From: Trueperaceae bacterium
GTDB taxonomy: Bacteria; Deinococcota; Deinococci; Deinococcales; Trueperaceae
Direction of reading: 5' to 3'
DNA length: 19,423 bases
Assembly: GCA_007130445.1 (NCBI GenBank)
Contig: SLSM01000398.1
Span: 1-19,423 of the forward strand
Of the stretch, positions 15,027 through 19,423 are shown in pieces (positions within the stretch are counted from its first letter, which is position 1; each line of letters starts with the position of its first letter). A model generated the notes under the pieces. It was not told the origin of the DNA, did not search any database, and saw only the letters and a list, made by a program, of their open reading frames with translations. The position numbers and the translations under genes are program-made.

Positions 15027-16028
15027 GTGGTCCTGGAGCTCGACGGCCTCAAGGTCGACTACCTGTCCGCGAGCGGCGTGGTCCACGCCGTCGACGGCGC
15101 CGACCTCGTCGTGCCGGAGGGCCAGATCGTGGGTCTCGTCGGCGAGTCCGGTTGCGGCAAGACGACCCTCGCCCGGTCCGTGACCGGCGTGCTCGCCGGC
15201 AACGCCCGCATCACGGCTGGCCGCATGATGTTCCGTGGACGCGACCTGCGAACCATCGGTGAGCGCGCGTGGCGCGCGTTGCGCTGGCGCGAGATCGCGT
15301 TCGTGCCGCAGAGCGCCATGAACTCGCTCGACCCGGTGTACCGCGTCGGTGCCCAGATGATGGAGGTGTTGATCGAGCGCGGCGGGTACGGCCGGGCGCG
15401 CGCCCGCGCCCGCGCGGCCGAGCTGTTCGAGCTCGTCGGCCTCGACGTCGCTCGCCTCGACGCGTTCCCGCACCAGTTCAGCGGCGGCATGCGGCAACGG
15501 GCCGCGATCGCCCTCACGCTGGCGCTCGAGCCGAAGCTGATCATCGCCGACGAGCCCGTGACCGCCCTCGACGTCATCGTCCAGCGTCAGGTCCTCGACA
15601 CGCTCCGCTCGCTGCAGCAGCGCTTGGGCCTCTCGGTGATCCTAGTGACGCACGACATCAGCGTCGTGGCCTACCTCTGTGACCAGGTCGCGGTCATGTA
15701 CGCGGGCCGCGTCGTCGAGTCGGGCCCGACCGCGGCCGTGTTGACCGATCCGAGCCATCCGTACACGATGGGTCTCTACAACGCCTTCCCCGATCTGGAA
15801 CGGTCGAAGCGCGTGCTCACGCCGATCGAGGGATCTCCCCCCGACCTGCGCGATCCGCCCAGCGGCTGCCGCTTCGCACCGCGCTGTCCGTTCGCGATCG
15901 ACGACTGCGCCGCCGACCCGCCGGTGCAGCACATCGCCGAGGCGCACGTCGCGGCGTGTTGGCGGGTGGATCGAGCCCCGGAGTTGCGGCGCCGCGCCGC
16001 GGAGGTCGCCACGTGGCAGCGCTCCTAG
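15027..16028 (+). CDS. DppD/OppD-type ABC transporter ATPase
   Basis: 333-residue ATPase that powers the importer. Walker A GESGCGKTT is at residues 39-47, the Q-loop is in FVPQSAMNSL, the signature is FSGGMRQR (Ser152-Gly154), Walker B is LIIADEP with Glu176 and the H-loop is His209 in VTHD. The C-terminal oligopeptide-transporter extension carries four cysteines (281, 287, 294, 311), spacing seen in relatives reported to hold an iron-sulfur cluster. GTG 15027 was chosen because AAGGAG lies 5 bases upstream; GTG 15021, which overlaps the permease stop, is the alternative and adds two residues. The 3' end overlaps the next ATPase gene by 16 bases. Confidence 0.94.
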   Translation: MVLELDGLKVDYLSASGVVHAVDGADLVVPEGQIVGLVGESGCGKTTLARSVTGVLAGNARITAGRMMFRGRDLRTIGERAWRALRWREIAFVPQSAMNSLDPVYRVGAQMMEVLIERGGYGRARARARAAELFELVGLDVARLDAFPHQFSGGMRQRAAIALTLALEPKLIIADEPVTALDVIVQRQVLDTLRSLQQRLGLSVILVTHDISVVAYLCDQVAVMYAGRVVESGPTAAVLTDPSHPYTMGLYNAFPDLERSKRVLTPIEGSPPDLRDPPSGCRFAPRCPFAIDDCAADPPVQHIAEAHVAACWRVDRAPELRRRAAEVATWQRS

Positions 16029-16993
16029 AGGTCGAGGGCCTCACCAAGCACTTCCCGGTCAACACCGGCCTGATCGCGTCCCTCACCGGCCGTACGGGCC
16101 TGGTCAAGGCCGTCGACGGGGTCAGCTTCACGCTCGCGGCAGGGGAGGGCCTGGGCCTGGTGGGCGAGTCCGGCTGCGGCAAGACGACCACCGGCAGGCT
16201 GCTGCTCAAGTTGATCGAGCCAACCGCGGGCACCATCCGCTTCGAGGGCGAGGATCTGGGCACGATGAAGGGCGAAGACTTGCGGCGCTTCCGGCGCCGC
16301 GCGCAGCTGGTGTTCCAGAACCCGTACGAGGCACTCAACCCGCGCTTCACCATCCGGGCGTCGCTGGTGGAGCCGCTGCTGAACGCGGGTGTGCCGCGCG
16401 CGGAGCACGAGGACCGCATCGAGCGCGCCATGGAGCGCGTCCACCTGCTCGATCCGCACCGCTACCTGGACGAGTACCCGCACCAGCTCTCGGGGGGCCA
16501 GTTGCAGCGCGTGGTCCTGGCGCGAGCACTGGTCCTGGAGCCGGTCTTCCTGGTGGCCGACGAACCGGTGTCGATGCTCGACGTGAGCGTGCGCGCCGGC
16601 ATCCTCAACGTCATGCGCGAGGCGCGCGACCTCCTGGGCCTCTCGGCGGTCTACATCTCGCACGACTTGGCGCTCGTGCGGTACGTCTGCGAGCGCACCA
16701 TCGTGATGTACCTCGGCCACGTGATGGAGGACGGACCCACCGAGCAGCTGATCAGCGCGCCGGCGCACCCGTACACCAAGGCCCTGGTGAGTGCGGTGCC
16801 GACGCCGGATCCGGCTCAGCCGCGCCTGCCCCTCCCGATCCTCGAGGGTCGGCCCGATGCGGCGGCGACGCTCTCGGGTTGCCCGTTCCGTGACCGCTGT
16901 CCCGAGGCGCACGAGCGCTGTGCGGTGGAGGCGCCGCGCGGCGTCGAGGTCGCTGCCGGCCAGACCGCTTACTGCCACCTCTACGACACGTGA
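16013..16993 (+). CDS. DppF/OppF-type ABC transporter ATPase
   Basis: 326-residue second ATPase of the importer. Walker A GESGCGKTT begins at residue 51, the Q-loop is in LVFQNPYEALNPR, the signature is LSGGQLQR (Ser160-Gly162), Walker B is FLVADEP with Glu184 and the H-loop is His217 in ISHD. Cysteines 290, 296, 303 and 321 in the C-terminal extension mirror those of the partner. GTG 16013 is preceded by GGAGG with 7 bases of spacing and lies inside the end of the previous gene; in-frame codons further upstream (to 15956) are shadow of that gene. The two ATPases are expected to form the heterodimeric motor. Confidence 0.94.
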   Translation: MAALLEVEGLTKHFPVNTGLIASLTGRTGLVKAVDGVSFTLAAGEGLGLVGESGCGKTTTGRLLLKLIEPTAGTIRFEGEDLGTMKGEDLRRFRRRAQLVFQNPYEALNPRFTIRASLVEPLLNAGVPRAEHEDRIERAMERVHLLDPHRYLDEYPHQLSGGQLQRVVLARALVLEPVFLVADEPVSMLDVSVRAGILNVMREARDLLGLSAVYISHDLALVRYVCERTIVMYLGHVMEDGPTEQLISAPAHPYTKALVSAVPTPDPAQPRLPLPILEGRPDAAATLSGCPFRDRCPEAHERCAVEAPRGVEVAAGQTAYCHLYDT

Positions 16994-17010
16994 CGCCAGG
17001 AGGTCTCCAT

Positions 17011-18189
17011 ATGTCCAGGACGCTCTACACGGCGCGGCACCTCATCGACGGGACGGGACGTGGCGCGCGCGCCGACCACGCGGTCTTGGTGAACGGCGAC
17101 CGGATCGAGGCCGTCGGTCCGGCGAACTCGCTCGCGGCCGACGACGCGCATCGCGTCGATCTCGGCGACGCGACGTTGGTGCCGGGCTTCGTCGACGCCC
17201 ACACGCACCTGACCATCCGCCCGGGTGAGGGTGACCAGCACGGCCAGCTGCGCCGCCCACACGTGTGGCAGGCCCTGCGCGCGGTGCGCAACCTCGCGGC
17301 CATGGTGGACTCCGGCGTGACGACGGCACGCATCATGGGTGAGCAGGCGGGCATCGACTTCACCGTCAAGGCGCTGATCGAGTCGGGCGAGCTCGAGGGG
17401 CCGCGCCTGTTCGTCAGCGGCACCGCGCTCTCCGCGACCAACGGCCACGGCGCCGCCCTGGGCGTTGCCGACGGGGTGGACGGTGTGCGGCACGCCGTTC
17501 GGACGAACCTGCGAGACGGCGCGGATCACGTCAAGTTCTTCATGACGGGTGGCGTGTCGAGCAGCGGGACCGATCTGTACGCGTACCACTACGGTCGCGA
17601 CGAGGTGCGCTGCATCGTCGAGGAGGCGCACCGGGCCGGGCGCCGGGTGGCGGTCCATGCGCACGGCGGCGAGGGCGTCACGATCTGTGCGGAGGAGGGC
17701 GTCGATTCGATCGAGCACGGCGGTCTGTTGACAGACGAGAACGTGGCCGCGATGTCGAGGCACGGGACCGCTTTGGTCCTGACCAAGACGATCGGCCATC
17801 ACCCCGACGGGATCGAACGCGGTGACGCCCACCGTCCCGACATCCTCGCCAAGGTCCGCGCCTCACGCGCCGCCGACGCAGAGGTCTTCGCCCGCGTGCT
17901 CGGAGCGCGGCTGCGCTTCGCGCTCGGCACGGACTCCATGCATGGCTTGTTCGGCTACGAGATCGCGTGGCTGATCGAGCACGGCGTCGACGCCGAGGCG
18001 GCGCTGGTGGCCGCCACGCGGCACGGCGCCGAGGTGATCGGCATCGAGGCCGACGCCGGGACGCTGGAGGCCGGCAAGCGCGCCGACATCGTGGCGCTCA
18101 CCGGCGACTACCTCGGCGAGCCCCGCACCGCGCCCGACGACGTGCGCCTGGTCGTCAAGGGCGGTGCGGTGCTGCGGCTGCGCCCCTGA
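17011..18189 (+). CDS. Metal-dependent amidohydrolase (imidazolonepropionase/prolidase-like)
   Basis: 392-residue TIM-barrel hydrolase of the amidohydrolase superfamily. Metal ligands are visible: His64 and His66 in DAHTHL, Lys175 in VKFFMTGGV (probable carboxylated bridging lysine), His216 and His218 in VHAHGG, His236 in SIEHGG, and Asp308 in LGTDSMHG. The N-terminal and C-terminal strands (LIDGTG; EAGKRADIVALTGDYL) form the small beta domain of this group. ATG 17011 has AGGAGG 7 bases upstream; the upstream GTG at 16990 has none. Last gene of the operon, 17 bases behind the second ATPase. Relatives include Xaa-Pro or acyl-amino-acid hydrolases and lactam-ring openers, so it may hydrolyse an imported dipeptide, N-acyl amino acid or cyclic amide. 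No signal peptide, so cytoplasmic. Confidence 0.9.
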   Translation: MSRTLYTARHLIDGTGRGARADHAVLVNGDRIEAVGPANSLAADDAHRVDLGDATLVPGFVDAHTHLTIRPGEGDQHGQLRRPHVWQALRAVRNLAAMVDSGVTTARIMGEQAGIDFTVKALIESGELEGPRLFVSGTALSATNGHGAALGVADGVDGVRHAVRTNLRDGADHVKFFMTGGVSSSGTDLYAYHYGRDEVRCIVEEAHRAGRRVAVHAHGGEGVTICAEEGVDSIEHGGLLTDENVAAMSRHGTALVLTKTIGHHPDGIERGDAHRPDILAKVRASRAADAEVFARVLGARLRFALGTDSMHGLFGYEIAWLIEHGVDAEAALVAATRHGAEVIGIEADAGTLEAGKRADIVALTGDYLGEPRTAPDDVRLVVKGGAVLRLRP

Positions 18190-18205
18190 GGGCGCCCGAC
18201 CTCAG
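18186..18205. terminator. Hairpin shared by convergent amidohydrolase and dipeptidase genes
   Basis: CTGAGG (18186-18191) and CCTCAG (18200-18205) form a 6-base stem with an 8-base loop. The structure contains both stop codons and fills the whole 12-base gap between the convergent genes. No T tract, so it is at best a weak bidirectional terminator. Confidence 0.32.
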
Positions 18206-19404
18206 CGAGCCCAGACGTGATCGAGCACGCGCATGGTGTTGCCGCCCACCACCTTGACGATGTCCTCGTCGGAGTAGCCGTGCGCGACCAGCCAGCGGAC
18301 GATGTTGGGGAACGACTCGGTCGGGTTCTCCAGGCCCTCCACGTACTCGACGCGCGGATACTCGAGCGTGCCGCGCGAGGCGCCGATGGAGAGCTGCTCC
18401 GTCAAGGCCGTGTGCAGGCCGACGTGATCGCCGTAGAGGGCGTCGGGACCGAAGGTCACGTGGTCGATGCCGACGAGCTCCGCGCAGTACTCGAAGTGCT
18501 CCATGAACGACTCGATGGAGTGCGTCGGCCGCTGCCGCGTGATGGTGGTGTGCGGCGCCGCCTCGATGCCGATCACGCCGCCCTTCTCGGCGCACGCACG
18601 GAGCACGTCGTCGGGCTTGAGCCGGCGCGAGTCCCACAGCGCCCGGGCACCGGAGTGCGTCACGAACACCGGCTGCTCGCTCGCCTCGATCGTGTCCAGC
18701 GACGTCTGGTCGCCCGCGTGCGAGACGTCGATCGCCATCCCCAGCCGGTTCATGCGCCGTACGGCTTGGCGCCCGAACACGGTGAGGCCACCGTCGCGCG
18801 GCTCGCGCAGGCCGGCGCCGAGCGCGTTGCCCTCGCTGTAGGCGATGCCGAGGCAACGCACGCCGAGGCCGTAGAGGATGTCGATGCGGTCGAGTTCGTT
18901 CTCGATCATCGCGGCGCCCTCGATCGAGATGACGAAGGCGACGCGACCATCCTCCTTGGCGGCTCGGATGTCGCCGGTGGTGGTTGCCAGGAAGACCATG
19001 TCCTGGTGGGCCAGGTCGGAGAGGCGGATGCCGATGTCGTAGATGACGTCGTCCCACTTCCAGCCACCCCTCGACGTGATCATGGCGGTGCCGTCCATCA
19101 GATTGTCGAACACCGCGTCCAGGCCGGCATGGGCCAACCCCTCGTAGCCGGTCCAGTCCCGTCCATGGCGGCGGAACTCCATGAACCTCGCAAGGTCCTT
19201 CGGCGCCACGAAGCAGTGGTCGTGCAGCGAGATCACCAGGTTGTCGCGGACCAACCGCCTGGTGCGGGTCTCCTGCGCCTCGTCGACCGGGTAGACGTAC
19301 GGTGCGACCCGGCCGATCTGATCGACGAGATCGAAGTGCTTGTAGTCGACGCCCGGCTCGAGGTACTGGAAGCTGCGGTAACCGTCGTAGCGCTTGTCCT
19401 TCAT
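18202..19404 (-). CDS. Membrane-dipeptidase family (M19) zinc peptidase
   Basis: 400 residues, renal-dipeptidase fold. Metal and catalytic positions seen: His61 and His63 in SLHDHCF, bridging Glu162 in ISIEGA, His229 in DVSHAG, His250 in VTHSGARAL and Asp321 in GPDALYG. The family's first motif is usually His-x-Asp; here it reads His-Asp-His, so one metal ligand position is changed. M19 enzymes cleave dipeptides, including those with a D-residue at the C-terminal side, which fits a cluster with racemases and a peptide-type importer. ATG 19404 has AGGAGG 7 bases upstream (19411-19416). No signal peptide is present despite the family name, so it is likely cytoplasmic. It is convergent with the operon and its promoter lies outside the window. 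Confidence 0.9.
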   Translation of the reverse strand: MKDKRYDGYRSFQYLEPGVDYKHFDLVDQIGRVAPYVYPVDEAQETRTRRLVRDNLVISLHDHCFVAPKDLARFMEFRRHGRDWTGYEGLAHAGLDAVFDNLMDGTAMITSRGGWKWDDVIYDIGIRLSDLAHQDMVFLATTTGDIRAAKEDGRVAFVISIEGAAMIENELDRIDILYGLGVRCLGIAYSEGNALGAGLREPRDGGLTVFGRQAVRRMNRLGMAIDVSHAGDQTSLDTIEASEQPVFVTHSGARALWDSRRLKPDDVLRACAEKGGVIGIEAAPHTTITRQRPTHSIESFMEHFEYCAELVGIDHVTFGPDALYGDHVGLHTALTEQLSIGASRGTLEYPRVEYVEGLENPTESFPNIVRWLVAHGYSDEDIVKVVGGNTMRVLDHVWAR

Positions 19405-19423
19405 CGGGTGACCTCCTGGGCCG

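Overview
High-GC bacterial DNA with tightly packed genes and frequent GTG starts. The lineage cannot be fixed from this window. The AVA-Q signal-peptide end of the binding protein and the Deinococcus/Thermus-like pattern of the P5C dehydrogenase remnant make Deinococcota (for example a Trueperaceae-like organism) a tentative guess; an actinobacterium or chloroflexus is not excluded.

Left part (1-7949): a protease-rich block. On the minus strand an astacin-like (M12A) zinc protease gene is followed by a subtilisin-like (S8) protease gene that runs off the left edge. Both have intact catalytic motifs and neither has a visible signal peptide. Across an 840-base intergenic region lies a divergent 1261-residue protein that joins an alpha/beta-hydrolase domain to a C-terminal CHAT (caspase-like) protease domain. 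Each side has a good sigma-70-like promoter. The combination suggests an uncharacterised proteolytic module, possibly a defence or cell-death type, but this is inference.

Middle (about 7950-9084): a gene graveyard. The minus strand carries a GntR/FCD regulator remnant, and the plus strand carries four collinear fragments of delta-1-pyrroline-5-carboxylate dehydrogenase with its catalytic core deleted.

Right part (9085-19404): a catabolic and uptake cluster. It holds two paralogous Asp/Glu/hydantoin racemases, a divergent IclR regulator between them, and a seven-gene plus-strand operon (racemase, binding protein, two permeases, two ATPases, amidohydrolase). A convergent M19 membrane-type dipeptidase closes it. 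A promoter and an IclR-type palindrome lie before the operon. Together these suggest import of peptides or cyclic amides, hydrolysis by the amidohydrolase and dipeptidase, and racemisation of the products.

The most striking single protein is the transporter's binding protein. The conserved segments of the family-5 solute-binding fold occur in circularly permuted order: the normally C-terminal part follows the signal peptide, and the normally N-terminal and middle parts come after it.
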